Positions 12,002 through 24,327 are shown, counted from the stretch's first letter. The stretch is 64,000 bases of DNA from Thermomucor indicae-seudaticae (GCA_000787465.1 JSYX01000032.1:43810-107809); one strand, 5' to 3'. Translations and numbers: made by a program. The notes: a model not told the origin generated them from the letters alone.

Positions 12002-14536
12002 ATGGCAGGACCAGCAGCTGGTATGTCTTTCTGTGATGATGGAATACTCAGTGAAGCTTGCATGCTGCGTAGCACACTGGGAATGCTCGTTTGTTATAAC
12101 CGAGTGCAGACTTGCAGTAAACTCATTTCTCGAATCATCCGGCAGGCGTGCGATTAAGTTTTCTTGCTCAGGTGGATCAAGCCAAATATGAATCCCTTTT
12201 TACCCAGGCATCGCAAGACAACAAGTACATGTCAGGTAGCATAGTCGAGAAACCTAAGTTCTGAAGCCTCATTTTGTACTCAGTATTTGGCTCGCATAAA
12301 ATCCCACAGCGGCTTCAGCCAAGGATGTACTGTCACGATCCGGTCTTGATAGCGAAACTCTAGCGAGAATATGGTAAACCCGGTTTTCGAAAAATACAAA
12401 TCATGACGTCTTCGGCCTCTAACATGTCAATTCGCTTTATGAAAGGGATCTTTCCAACGTAACCCAGGAGGCCCGACTTACGTTTCCTGAATTTGCACTC
12501 GCCATGTACCTGACCTCCATGCGGATGGCCGGTCGTGATATACCGACAGCACTACCGGATTCTATTAGACAAGAGATTCAGTCAGCTGTCCGATCAATTC
12601 ATGCAACCGATACCGCAAGAGCCGTGGCAATGCAACCAACAGGAGCGACCGCAATACCTAACATACAGCTGCCCACAATGACAGGTTTCTCAGGTTCCGC
12701 GCCTCAACGCTCCTTATCTACGTCTATGGTAAATTCAATGCCAACGGGCCAGACAGTTCAGCCACAACCGACTGGCTACCCGGCGCTGCAGCCGATGATG
12801 ACAGGGTTACAGGCACCGTCGTCGAGCAGCTTGCAAGTACCGATGATCACGGGCGTCACACCCATGATGGGGAACAATATTCAAGTTTCGATGCCGACAG
12901 GAATGAATAGCAACAATATGGCCTTCATGAACAGGATGATGCCTGGCGCTGTTTTAGGAGACGCAAATGGTCAGCAGCAAAAGTTTGAGGCGGTTTCTAG
13001 TAACGTGAAGATACCGTGGGCAGTGACGGTTGAGGAGAGGCAGCGTTATTCAAAGATCTTTAAGGCTTGGGATACCGAGAACAAGGGCTACCTAACCGGG
13101 CAGAAAGCGAAAGAGATCTTTATGCAATCCGGATTACCACAGAACGTGCTTATGCAGATATGGTATTGCTCAAACACAGTGATCATCTTTTATGTGTCTA
13201 TTAATAATGCTCAATTGCTACAAACAGGAACTTGGCTGACCCAAACGATCATGGAAAGCTAAATGTCGATGAGTTCGCCGTCGCCATGCACCTTATTTAC
13301 CGCAAATTGAATGGCTATGACGTACCTACCTCATTACCTGCCGAGCTTATTCCACCATCGACACGTCAACTTAATGAAACTGTTACAGAAATCAAAAACT
13401 CAATCCTGCAAGATGTGGCTAGAAAGAGAGGCCTGAACAACTTTAGCTCGTCGCCAACATTGACACCGCCGAGTCATGGGGCAGCTGGAAGAACACGATC
13501 TGTCAGCCCTGCCCGTAAGAGCACAAAGGAGAAATATGTGGATGACAGCAATGACGATGTAGGATATGTCTCGAGTGCGCGGCGAATGGGACCAGATAGG
13601 AGCCGGTGGGTTCAGACAAAAGAGGGCGAGTCGTCACCAAGTGGATCACGTACAACGACAACTTCAAGTTACGGTTACCGCAGTAAAACAACCAGAATCT
13701 CGGATTTGCGTAAGCAGATCGCAGAACATAAGGACCGCATAAAGAAGTTAGAGGAGGAAGCCGTGGCAAGGAAAGCCAAACCATACAGTGAACTCAGCTA
13801 TACTGAGCAAAAAGACATTGATGATATTAAAGACAAAATTCGTGAATTGCAAGACGAGATTATCAAATCTGGTGGTGGCGACGATGCTGGAAAGCTTTGG
13901 GATGTTTACAGCGCCAAAACCACGGAACTGGCAGACATTACTGACCAAGAACGATCGCTTGAATCAGAAGTCCGGTATCTCATTGAGAATACCTTACGAG
14001 GACTCGTTCGACAACTGAAGGAAACGGAAAATGATTTGGCAGAAAAGAAAAAGCAGGTGGCAAAGAACAAGGCAGCCAAGGCTAGCAGTATGCCTGCACT
14101 TGACATTGTCGGCACCGGACCGAACGGTGAAGTCACAGAAAATGACAGGATACGCGCCAAAGCGAAGGCTATGGTGGCAGCCCGTATGGGAAAGATAACT
14201 GGAAAGAGCGCCAATGTGGATGTAACCGCAGAACTTGAGGCCATTGACCAAGAGAAGGCAGCATTTTTAGAACACGCCGACAGTATATCAGCGTTTCTTC
14301 AGGAGATGGAGAATTCTGTTGAAGCCATCCATATGGAAATCAGTCTTATTGGTTTGGATATCCGAAAACATGAGCAAGACAAAAAGAAGCTTGAGGAGCG
14401 ACGTCGTTTCGAGTTGGGAGAGAATGTCGCCGCAGATCTGAAAGCATTTATCCAGCAGCTGTCATTTGAAGCAGCGACAGCCAAAGCACCTGATGTAGAT
14501 CCTAGTTTCGAAAGCCGGTTCCCTTCCTTTGAATAG
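12002..14536 (+). CDS. PAN1: EH-domain endocytic/actin scaffold, Pan1-like
   Basis: Exons 12002-12088, 12172-12235, 12310-12373, 12446-13162 and 13228-14536 give about 746 residues. Two EH domains are seen: the first spans the small exons (KYESLFTQASQDNKYMS to LTFPEFALAMYL), the second is WAVTVEERQRYSKIFKAWD to VDEFAVAMHLIYRKL. Between them lies a Pro/Thr-rich linker with repeated PTG/TG motifs, two of which (VAMQPTG, VQPQPTG) fit the Prk1/Ark1 kinase consensus. The C-terminal third is charged coiled coil (ISDLRKQIAEHKDRIKKLEE onward). Pan1 links endocytic adaptors to Arp2/3-driven actin at cortical patches. The acidic Arp2/3-binding tail and long proline region of yeast Pan1 are not visible, so the protein is shorter than its yeast counterpart. 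The first exon is the weakest part: its donor would be the poor GTTTGT. Confidence 0.82.
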
Positions 14537-14861
14537 ATTTTGCCCACTGTATTGTCATCCACCAACACGTCTGCGAACTTCATTCGCGGTTTTCAGACCT
14601 GATTCTTTCCACCCGCCCTGCACTTAGATCGATTCCACTTCTCCTCTACTTCCTCCTTTGTTATACTTAATACAATATTTCAAGTCTGGATATTTCTATA
14701 GCTTCGTCGATTTGAGGTGCTCTCTGCATATATAGACTACCTTACTTTTGTATGGTTGGACCTTGTGTTGGCAGCGTGAATGCAATGTCCATAAAGTCCG
14801 CAAAAAGAAAAAGTTTTGGCGAAACGGCAGCGCTCATTGATAATCTTTCAGGTCTGCTGCC

Positions 14862-16607
14862 ATGAACGAACAAACGAAAACCTGCCAATCGCCGGATTGT
14901 GACAAGCCTGCCAAGCTGCAATGTCCCACATGCTTAAAGCTAAAAATTGAAGGATCCTACTTCTGCTCACAGGAATGCTTCAAGCAGAATTGGGCAAGTA
15001 ACGAGAAAGGCACGATGTAATATGTTCTTGTCCTGCCGAGCTGACCGTGCCTTTTTCTGTTTCAGGGCACCCATAAAGCTGTGCACAAAGCCAAGCGGGA
15101 AAGTAGGTATGGAATAGGTTAAACGGCCGTCCATGCTATATCAATATTTTATGGAACAGGCGAACCACACGATCCGTTCCCGAACTATCGGTATACCGGT
15201 CCATTGCGTGCCGTCTATCCGTTATCGCCGAAACGTGAAGTTCCGGACCATATTCAGAAGCGTAAGTAGTCCATTAGGATACCTGCATAACATATCAGCT
15301 ATTAATACCTGTTACTATAGCCGACTATGCTGTGACTGGTGGGGCAGTGCTCTAGAAGAGGAAAAAGAGATAGATATTAGCATATCTTCTCATATCGTAT
15401 GAAACGTAACAGGTATTCCGGTGTCGGAGCAATCTACGCGTGCTAGTTCAACAATAAAGTGTCTGAATGCCGAGGAAATCGAAGGAATGCGGAAAGTCTG
15501 CAAAGTATGGTTGAGGTTGCACACGGAATACTTGAAGGATATTAAACAAGAGGCTGTATAGATTGCCCGTGAAGTGCTGGATATCGGTGCTGCTGCTATT
15601 CGCCCGGGAATCACGACAGACGAAATTGGTACGATGGTGTTCTCGCCAAGCTTCCGTTGGAGATTTTCTTACCGTATTGCTTGTCAGACCGTATTGTCCA
15701 TGAAGCTACCATTGAGCGTGGCGCCTACCCTTCCCCGCTGAATTATTATAACTTCCCAAAATCTGTGTGCACGTAAGAGGGGGGGGACAGAGTTGTTTTC
15801 GGTTATGGTGATGCTAATATGCTGTTCTAGATCTGTAAATGAAGGTAATTGGAGCAAAAAGAAGTACATGGCTTGCCGCATGCGGACTTATCACTTTGTT
15901 GTGTAAGTCATCTGTCATGGCATTCCAGACAAGCGGCCGCTTCAGGAAGGCGATATCGTGAACCTGGATGTAACCTGCTACTATAACGGATTCCACGGAG
16001 ACTTGAACGAAACTTATCTTGTCGGTAACGTTGACGAAAAGGGTCGGAAACTTGTACAGACTGCCCGAGAGTGCCTTGAAAAGGCAATTGCGGCAGGTAA
16101 GTCATGAGCAGGTCGCGGTAAGGAAAAGGCAGAAGCTCACGTTTGCAATTATTGACTGCAGTGAAACCTGGTACAAAATACCGAGAATTCGGTAAAATCA
16201 TCGAAGCTCATGCAACAGCCAATGGATTCTCCGTTGTGCGTACGTTCTGTGGACACGGCATTAACCAGCTATTCCACTGTGCACCAAATGTCCCTCACTA
16301 TGCCAGTATGTTTGCTTAAACCGATTCAATTCCTTGTGGTCCTAATCTGGCTGCGTAGACAACAAGGCCATCGGCGTCTGTAAACCAGGCCACGTGTTTA
16401 CCATCGAACCTATGATTTGCGAGGGTACTTGGCGGGACGAACTCTGGTAAGCTAACGAACAAAGAATTGATCAAAAGAGAACTATTTGTCTTATGGCTAG
16501 TGAAAAGGCCGGATAATTGGACAGCTGTCACTGCTGATGGCAAGCGATCAGCTCAGTTTGAACACACGCTTCTTGTTACCGAAGATGGAGTTGAGATATT
16601 GACGTAA
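14862..16607 (+). CDS. MAP1: methionine aminopeptidase 1
   Basis: Gene of roughly a dozen small exons. The N-terminus carries the MYND-like zinc finger of type-1 eukaryotic enzymes ([17 protein letters not shown]...YFCSQECF). Linker [12 protein letters not shown]...PKREVPDHI and the pita-bread domain follow. Metal-ligand regions are recognisable: [47 protein letters not shown] and the C-terminal [12 protein letters not shown]. It removes initiator Met from nascent chains at the ribosome. The first intron (14994-15065) gives the family-like junction [10 protein letters not shown] only if its donor is GC (GCAAGT). Stop at 16605-16607 is 140 bases from the convergent trehalose-phosphatase gene. 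Confidence 0.92.
14994..15065 (+). other. GC-AG intron 1 of MAP1
   Basis: The sequence is AATTGG|GCAAGTAACG...TTTCAG|GGCACC. Splicing at the GC restores [10 protein letters not shown] in frame, matching the conserved end of the MAP1 zinc-finger region. The alternative GT donor two bases downstream (GTAACG) shifts the frame into an immediate stop. Confidence 0.75.
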
Positions 16608-16748
16608 AATGCTCGTACATTCTTGCTTTTTAATTTGCTTTGGTTCATGAGATGATGATGAGGGGTATATAGATACAACAATGTATTATACAAATAGAAA
16701 AAACGCTTAATGACGGAATGCTTTACAGATAGTGGCGATGGTTTTTGG

Positions 16749-19187
16749 TTATAGAGTGCTGGTAGGCTTCAGAGTAACGAGGGTGCCGAGGCAAGCCACG
16801 AATTCTTCAGGGGTATCGATATGCCATTGCGCTAATGTTTCTTTGTCTTGAGGGCCGATGGATACACAGTAAGCCCGTTGATGACGAAGTGCACGGAACA
16901 TGTCTTCGTCTGTGCGGTCGTCACCAGCGCACAAGATGAAATCAGGATTGACTTGCTGCTGTATCCGTTTGACGACTTCGCCCTTGTTGACCAGCAACGA
17001 CCGGACTTCGAGATTCATTTTTCCTCGCAGGATATCGACGCCTTTGATCTTTGTGAGTTCTTGATAGCACGCTTCGCACTGACGAAGCCTATAGCAAGTC
17101 GCAGTTAGTTTTCGACCGAGATTTAAACCGTTTTTTAAGCAACTTACGCGTCCTCTGGGTCGAGCGCATTGCGATAATGCCATGTAATAAAGGATTTCTT
17201 TTGTTCAACAACCGTGCCTGGCGTACGCGCAGAGACAGCTTCAAAGATGTCGAGGGCCTGGCTCTTCCAGCTCATGTCAGCATCTGCCAGCATGTCGATC
17301 CAAGATTGACCGGGCATCTTCATGAACGAGCCATGTTCGGCGCTCAAACCAAGGCCATGGATTGCGCCTAACCAAGCTTCGAGCGTTGCCTGATCACGAC
17401 CCGAGACTACCCAAACCACATTGTCAGGCTGGTCGCAGAGGGCCTGTAGGTGATGCAGGAGACTGGGCGTTGGTCGAGCGTCTTCAGGCTTCGGAACAAT
17501 CGGTGTCAGGGTACCGTCATAGTCAAACAGAAAGAGACGGCGTCCACGAGTCGATCGATATTGCTGAACAAGTCGTGCCGTGTTGAGAAGGCGCGGACCT
17601 TGGAGTTTCTTTAGGAACTCCTTTTGTGCGGATGGTAACGTTGTTGTTGCATGGCGGCTACTGCTGCTCTTTCTTTCCTGCTCCATAGCTTGTCGAATGG
17701 CTGATGCAACAGCTTCCGAGTCTGAGTGGTGCACAGCCCAGGTACCTTCTTGTTCGGCCATGGGTGTACCCTGCGATACAACAAGTGGTGCCGAATGGTG
17801 ACGGTCCAGGAAGGCCTGCGCAGCGACGGTGGCCATGGGATGCTGACCCATAACAAGGGCAACGTCCGCCGCAGTGAGGAGGGCATCATATTCCTCCGCG
17901 TCCAGTTCTTGGTGGTAAAAGTGGATAGGAACAAAGTCCGTGGAGCCGTACAACTGGTTGATCTGCCGAACGATATCAGGGACCGCATCGAGTGGTTCAG
18001 GTATCGTGTTGCTGGAGCATAAGTGGATGAAAACAACATCCTTGGAGAGTGCTTTGTTGGATGACAGGAAACGCTCGATGGCGGCAAGAGTCCGGAGTGC
18101 ACCGTCGCTGTGCGTCTCTTGACATAAGACGATACGCTTATCGGGAAAAAGTTGACGGATGGCTTTGGACCTGGATTCGGCAGCAAAGGATAAATGGTGG
18201 AAGAAGAGTGTGGTGGGCATTTTCATGACGGTTGTTGGAAGTGATGAAAGAGAAAGAAGGAGCGCGCAGGCGGATGAAAAGCGACGGATATCTTGTTCGG
18301 TCTTGGTTAAAATGAAAAAGAATGATCGACATGTTAGAAAAAGCTGCTGTCAATGGGATTGGCGGGAGATATCAAACCTGGAAGCCGATAAGATCGGCGG
18401 AGAGGATTCCCTGCAGGATGTGTTTATGTTCTATAAAAGGATATTCAGCAAGGGCGTACAACGGCTTCCCTCCCAATGAAATGGCACACTTACCAGGCAC
18501 TTTTAATAGATACTCCATAGAAGGAAAACGTGCGTACATTGACAAGCCAACGGATGCTCGCGGGAGCTTTCGGCGCAAGATAGCAGGGAGCAAAAGCAAT
18601 TGATAATCATGCACCCATACTGTAATTACGGAAGGTGAGATTACAAACCGTATCACTTGGCATCCGAAAAACTTACTGATATCTCGTTCCGTCTTGTATT
18701 GCTCAATAATCTTATCGGCGTATTGCTCATTAAGCTTCATATATCTTTTCCAAGCTTGTTGCTGGGACGTAATGTTGGCATTGGATGCGCAAAACAATGG
18801 GTCCAGGACTTGACAAACAATCAAGGTTAACTGGGGAAAATGTAAGATGAATGAGTAGGGTTAGTTACCATCGGTAACGTAGGCGCACGGCGTAGAAGGC
18901 CGCGTATCAACGGAGATAACGTATTGATCCTGGGCAAGAGAAGCGGCTTGGTGGATCACGTGCCAGGATGGAGGCCACATTGAGGTTTCGGCGGTAATAT
19001 TCCGTCGGCATTGCAACGAGGTAACGCCAACTGTAATATCTTCATCCTCGTCAACCAAATGTGTTGCGGGCGATCGTGGTGGTGAAGGTGGAAAGGCTAT
19101 ATCAAATGTAGCAGGAGGAAAAGGTACTGGGATGCCATTCGATGATGATGTGAGTACAGCGTGCAGAATTTTAGCATTAGTTGCCAT
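16749..19187 (-). CDS. trehalose-6-phosphate phosphatase-type protein with divergent synthase domain (Tps2-like)
   Basis: Six exons (18879-19187, 18677-18830, 18494-18619, 18378-18430, 17148-18301, 16749-17088) join in consistent phase to 711 residues. The N-terminal half is a GT20 synthase-like domain, recognisable by IIWVHDYQLLLLPAILRR and ILQGILSADLIGFQT. It is eroded: the GGL-type N-terminal glucose-phosphate loop is absent, and HTPFPS is replaced by MYARFPS. The C-terminal HAD phosphatase has all motifs: LFDYDGTLTP with both catalytic aspartates, VVSGR, and GDDRTDEDMF. It should therefore dephosphorylate trehalose-6-phosphate to trehalose, a stress protectant, with the synthase half only structural (inference). 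Yeast Tps2 is longer (896 aa). The exon 1 donor (GTTACC) is weak; the rest is firm. Confidence 0.85.
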
Positions 19188-20149
19188 GGTTTCTAATAGA
19201 TTTTTATGCAGGAATATGGGAAAATTTGCCGAGCTTTTTATAGTCTTCCAAGACCAAGCTGGTCAAAGTTTTGAGACTCAGAGCCAACGGCCCCCGATCG
19301 GTACCCACGCACACAGATATGGATTGATTTGCTTATCAAACCAAATTTGGAGATGACGTTTTTTGGAACAGATACGCTGATGTTTACTGATCTGCTAATT
19401 GAGACAAAATTGAGACAACCGAGGGTTGCGTTGACACTCAGTTAATAGCTTATTTTTCTTCGAATCCGTCTAAATTAGCGTACGGTGAACCATCCCCATA
19501 GTCTAACTGTCGTATTTAGACATTCAATAGCAGTAGAGAAGTCGGATATTGAATCCTAATAATGTTACCACGACTATGTTAGACTTCCTTCGAAGAATAA
19601 ATACCGTTCACACAGTACTCTTTCTTGCCTCAGCTTTATCAACAAACAACAAATACAACAGTGACGCTGTTCCTTTGTAATTGAGCTTCCTCCATTCAGG
19701 AGCAGCGTATCCGAACATGTCTCTGCTATTCTTGATGACTCGACTTGGCGCATATAAACAGCCTTTTCAGCTTCTTTCGATTGTCTTCCGTTCGATGTCG
19801 TAGAGACGAACCCTCTTCTTTCTTGTGATTTCTACAAGTCGCGCTTTTCACTCGCGCTTTGACTTTGCTTTTTTTGGATGCTTTTCTTTTTGTCTGCACA
19901 TGGATGGATTGAACAAATATGCGATGGACAATATACCCATCCATGCTTCAGAATCTATAGAAAAGTTATAAGTACAAATGCCTTTACCTGCACCTATGTC
20001 CAGTGTTTCTCAAGTCTGCCGAAGAATGTTAGCCAAACGTGAACGTCAGACGCACTGGGACTGTCAGGGAAGGACCACCTTTCACCAAGACAGACACAAG
20101 TGGCGCATTCAAGATATCATGGCGGGATGCGCCACTCCGTTTGCCACTG
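19188..20149. other. intergenic, promoter of the trehalose gene
   Basis: AT-rich DNA. A Lys-rich minus-strand frame near 19726-19944 has no recognisable features and is treated as chance. Nothing else was seen. Confidence 0.45.
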
Positions 20150-20860
20150 ATTGTCAGCATAATCTTTATAAATTACGCTCTTTCGAACCATCTCTTTGGA
20201 ACATCTTTTGCCATGGTGGACCAAAAACGCTGTCAGACAACAAAAGGTAACTGGATGTGTCAGGCTCGAGACATGCCTGTGCTGGCGATGGATATGGAAG
20301 GTGCCGATGGTCCTGAACGTATTGAAGATCGAAGCTTCGAACGGGAAGCTGCTTTGTTCTCCACTGCAACAAGTGGAGTGATTATCTTTAACCTTTGGTA
20401 ACGTCAAGTTGGCTTGCATGAAGGTGCCAATCTGGGTCTTTGGAAGATCTTCAGTTATTCCGGAACCGAAAGGGGTTAAGTTATCGAGTTTCGTTGGAAT
20501 AAGGGCATTTCGAAAGCGCATGGCAACGCCATTCACGAAAATTACGATGCTGGATCGAAAGACTTTCTTTCTCTGCTGCTTATTATCACTCCATCGTCAT
20601 TCGTAACGCAGTGGGGAGAAGACATCGGTATTGGTCCTTATCCGTGATTATGACGGTGAAACGCCTTTGGATAGTTTAGCCGGTTCATTAAAAGTAGGTC
20701 TGGACGAAATATGGACTGATTCATCCAATGTATTTTGGTAATTTTGGATCGTAATACAGTTAACAAACGCCTCGACCATGCACTTATGTAGCCCAAAGGC
20801 TTGAAAAATCAAGATCATTACTTTGACTTCATGTTTACCGCTTTGCCCTGTGAGAAGAGT
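20150..20860 (+). pseudogene. decayed SEY1/RHD3-type ER-fusion GTPase
   Basis: Translated fragments follow the Sey1/atlastin-like GTPase in order. [13 protein letters not shown] leads into QTTKGNWMC, then [14 protein letters not shown] (G3 region, normally DxEG), then [21 protein letters not shown] stop codon (TAA at about 20400) follows, after which homology resumes as RQVGLHEGANLGLWK. Further on come IRDYDGETPLDSLAGSLKVGLDEIW near 20640 and HYFDFMFTALP near 20820. The P-loop GxxxxGKS that should precede NHLF is replaced by IIFINYALS, so nucleotide binding is gone. With several stops and frame changes it cannot make a working Sey1. The functional copy is presumably elsewhere in the genome. 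Confidence 0.8.
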
Positions 20861-22850
20861 TAATCAAGAGATTGCTAGACTAAAGTGCAGGAAAGGTTGC
20901 GGATACAGCACCATCAGGTCGACTTGCCCCCAATTCAGCCTGTAGCTGATTTCCTTCCCCACCGTGTGTAAACCGACTAAACTTGGCTAGTAGCTCGTGA
21001 CGCGGTGAGACTTCTTTGATGCCTCTCTCCTCAATTAAGAATCTCATGCACATTCAATGGCGTAACCCAGCCGTTGCAGTGCGTTTAAGTTTGAGGGAAT
21101 CTCGGATCAGTCAAAAGCGCACTGTCTCAAGCAGTTTTCATACGAGTAAGTTGTCACCCCAAAACATTGAATGAGCCGATCTTTTAAAGAATGCTTGCAT
21201 ATGATCTTCAGCATGTGCAGATCACAGGTTACTTGGAAAGCCTGGACGGATAACAGTAGCCCAGTTTGGTTTTCCCATAAAAAGGGTCTTGACATGTTGA
21301 CGGTGACAATGTGTCTTGGAAGACACTGGAACAGCTTTCAAATATCAAAAGAGCAACGATTGACATAAGCTAGCTGAGTTAGCTGCCTTGATAAACCAAT
21401 AAGAAAAGCGGCCCCGTGGACCAAAGAACCAGTGTGCATGATGTCATGCCCAGTATAAAGAACATTGCTCTGAATACTATGAATATGTGGTCCCTGCTAT
21501 TGATGAACATATGTTATAAGGAACGTCCCCACTACTTTATTGCTATTTCATGTTCTTCTTCTTTGACAAGTAAAGACCGGTTTTTTGCCGCAGCCTGCAG
21601 CCTGCAAAAGGCACAGTTCATGAAAAGTATGATTTGTGGGATAGTAAGCTGTCCCTGTTTGATGACTAGGTGACCTTCTACAGTAGTTACATGGGTTCAG
21701 GCTCAGTTGCGGCGGGGGTTCTCTGACAATTTCCTGTACCGAGCTTTTGGGACTAACAATGGCCACATATCTGCAAGAGGGTTAGGCTTATTGGCGATTG
21801 CTACCAAGTGTCGAGACGGTGGCATTGCTTCTTTCCGCTGTGTGTTCAAGACATGTAGCAATGGTACCTGCTCCAAACTTTTCTACTTGCCAGGCAGTTG
21901 TCAAGAGATCGTTGCTAGCAGGAACAGCGTTCAGTTTGACAAAGGGACCTGGATCCAGCTTCGTCTGAGATAGATTTCTCGAATTTATCAGTTCGTTTGT
22001 CTTTTTCTCCATGCCATTATTGTCATAAAATATTCTTTCGTCCATTCATTTCCGTATATCAGTCTTTGTTCCCGTTCGCAAGTGAGACATTTTTTCTTGT
22101 TTTCACACTCAAAAAAGGGAAGAACAACGTCATTTCCTTTTCCGGGCTGATAAGCCATGGAAACTCATGGATCAAAAAATCAAGTGAAAACACCCCTCTC
22201 CTCCTCCTGTTAGAAAAAATACTTTAAATATGGAGTTATGGGGTCTCAGTCAAAGCATGCATGATATAAGGGGGGAGGAGGATAATCAATCGATATCAGT
22301 GTGTGGGAAAATGGAGATGTCCACAGTTATCGGTAAATTTTCTGTATGCGCACAATACAGAAATGGCTGGTCTTATCGATTGGAACGCAAATAAATGCAA
22401 TTACAGCAGATTCTTTTTCCTTGAAGGAATAATACATGTCTAGGTTGATTGTAATATAACAGTTGATCTCGACTGTACACTTAAATTTTATTGTCGAGAA
22501 ACTTACATCAAGGCGGTTAAAAAAGAGAAATCACTATGTAGAGAAAGGGGAACAGGCAGAATCTCATGTGCTGATAAGGTTAATTTGAATGATGTCACAT
22601 TTGCAAGAAGTGTCTTGCTTTTGGATCCAGGTACGGTAATGCGCCGTCATGCGACAGTGTCTGGATAAAACCGTGGCTCGCAGTGCTCAGCCAATCAAAT
22701 TTGGCCGATCTTTATCGATAAACCTGCTTAAACGTAACCCCGGCTGTTTCCGACTCATCGAAGACGTGTGCGCTCTTCAGTGAGAAGAACCTATATAATC
22801 TCCGAAATTCTGTCTCGTCCTTTTTCTTCACTATTTAAAACTAGCACAGC
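20861..22850. other. gene-poor interval and promoter of the F-box gene
   Basis: No frame of convincing composition or similarity. The first few hundred bases may be further decayed SEY1 sequence, but I could not align it. A possible TATA element (ctatataatc, about 22792-22801) and a pyrimidine-rich stretch precede the ATG at 22851. Confidence 0.45.
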
Positions 22851-23827
22851 ATGGCTACAGTGAATCCTTCTCATTCAAATATGATCCATACTCTGTTCAA
22901 TATCTGGTTCAGGTAGGTTATAAGCTCTCTGTCAGTACAACTGGTAAAAAAAGTTTGCATAAAACGCTGACTTGCAATTTCTGTCAAATAAGTTCTCAGC
23001 AAAAGGCTGGTTCCTTGTCAAAAGCTTGTCCCATCGAAAGCCTGCCTGTAGAACTGATCGAGATGATCACAGCGCACCTCGATACATCGAGTCTCTTCCA
23101 GCTATGCCGTGTCAATCGCTTTTTCCGCTCGTTCGCGCAGCCTCGCCTAGTGTCGCATGCGCAGCAAATTACAATGCGTCTCTGGATCCATCAGCCTCAC
23201 ATGGTATCACACAAGCCGCTTGATTTCCGGTGGTCCTCTTTCGACATCCAATCCAACAAGATGATCTTTGAACCTCAAGACCCTGCCGCATCCATGACGC
23301 TCCAATCTGCTCTTCCACCGCCTCAGATCGACGGATGCACCATCCTCATCAAGATATCCAATACTCGACGCATCTATAGCATTTCCTACAAGAATCGTGT
23401 CGTCACTGTACCCATTGAAGAAAACGCTTCTCGAACAGCAGGCTATCAACCACCACTTTGCCCTGGTGATGGCGGCTCCACAGCCTACGACTGCGCCTGG
23501 AACTTCTCCTATCACGTTAGCAGCGACACCGTGCACCGGTTAACACCCGTATCCTTCGAATGTGACACCGGGTTACTGGATCCAGAAGTCCTGATATCAT
23601 CATCGCGTGAGAAGGTCGTCGTGTCGTCACCACCGTCAGAATCAACTGCTCAAGAAAAGACGCAAGAAGAACTACAACACGACTCCAGGAAAAAAGCTGC
23701 CATGGCAGCATCATCATCACAAAGTGCTTCCGCTTTATCACCATCGTCATTACCGCCGTACCTGTCTCAAATCACAATCTATGCCTATGATACCATTACC
23801 TCCCTTTTCCACGCTTTACACGCATAA
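22851..23827 (+). CDS. F-box protein (298 aa)
   Basis: Exons 22851-22912 and 22993-23827 join around an 80-base intron to 298 residues. The F-box lies near residue 40: PIESLPVELIEMITAHLDTSSLFQLCRVNRFFR. The rest includes an FDIQSNKMIFEPQD segment and a NTRRIYSISYKNRVVTVP strand pair, then SYHVSSDTVHRLTPVSFEC, and ends with a Ser/Gln/Lys-rich linker and YDTITSLFHALHA. F-box proteins recruit substrates to SCF ubiquitin ligases through Skp1; the C-terminal recognition part is not of WD40 or LRR type and I cannot name its substrate. The gene at 56278-57003 has a similar layout and may be a paralogue. Confidence 0.75.
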
Positions 23828-24123
23828 AAACTTTTGTACATAGTGATTTTACCATCTGTAGTATAAAATAAATCCTTTCATTGACATGTGAATGATGAGA
23901 AAACGAATACAGGATTGGAAAAGGAAAGTCGCTTGTGTCGGGTCCCGAGTTCAAATGGGAAAAGCATGACATGAAACAAAAGGTGGAGTAAATGACCAAA
24001 ACAGGTTAAAGTGGGGCCCCATTTGACTGCATGTCTTCCTCTTGGCCGAACGACGACACATCGGTTGTATATAATGAGAATTGCAGTATATACAAGGTGA
24101 GTGGGAATAACTCTTGCTTCGTA
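23828..24123. other. intergenic between convergent genes
   Basis: 3' flanks of the F-box gene and of the small membrane protein gene. Nothing else was seen. Confidence 0.5.
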
Positions 24124-24327
24124 TCAAGATACGAGATAAATGCCGAGAGACCAGTCTTCGGACGAAAGAGGTGGTTGGCGATACTGTAACTTGAGCTTTT
24201 CCTGAGTGTTTTCGTCGTCTTCGTCGTCTAAGGATTTGTCGTCATCTCCTTGATGTCCTTTGCCTATGGCGTACGTGAGGAACTTTAAGAAAATCAAGAA
24301 AAAGATGATAGAATAATGGAGAGCCAT
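24124..24327 (-). CDS. small single-pass or secreted acidic protein (67 aa), unknown
   Basis: ATG at 24327 in a good context (ACTATGG) opens a 67-residue frame. An N-terminal hydrophobic helix, HYSIIFFLIFLKFLTYAIG, is followed by a strongly acidic stretch (DDDKSLDDEDDE) and a Gln/Pro/Ser tail. A TATA-like element (TTTATAAGCC, minus strand, about 24390-24396) sits 65 bases upstream. A longer frame from 24417 would bury the hydrophobic segment inside. No family was recognised. Confidence 0.4.
   Translation of the reverse strand: MALHYSIIFFLIFLKFLTYAIGKGHQGDDDKSLDDEDDENTQEKLKLQYRQPPLSSEDWSLGIYLVS

Noticed and set aside
17611..18186. 191-codon minus-strand frame inside the trehalose gene
   Set aside because: Alternate-frame shadow of the exon 17148-18301, which carries clear HAD motifs in its own frame.
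21548..21766. Cys/Pro-containing minus-strand frame resembling a treble-clef finger
   Set aside because: Cys spacing fits no zinc-finger family and there is no supporting context.
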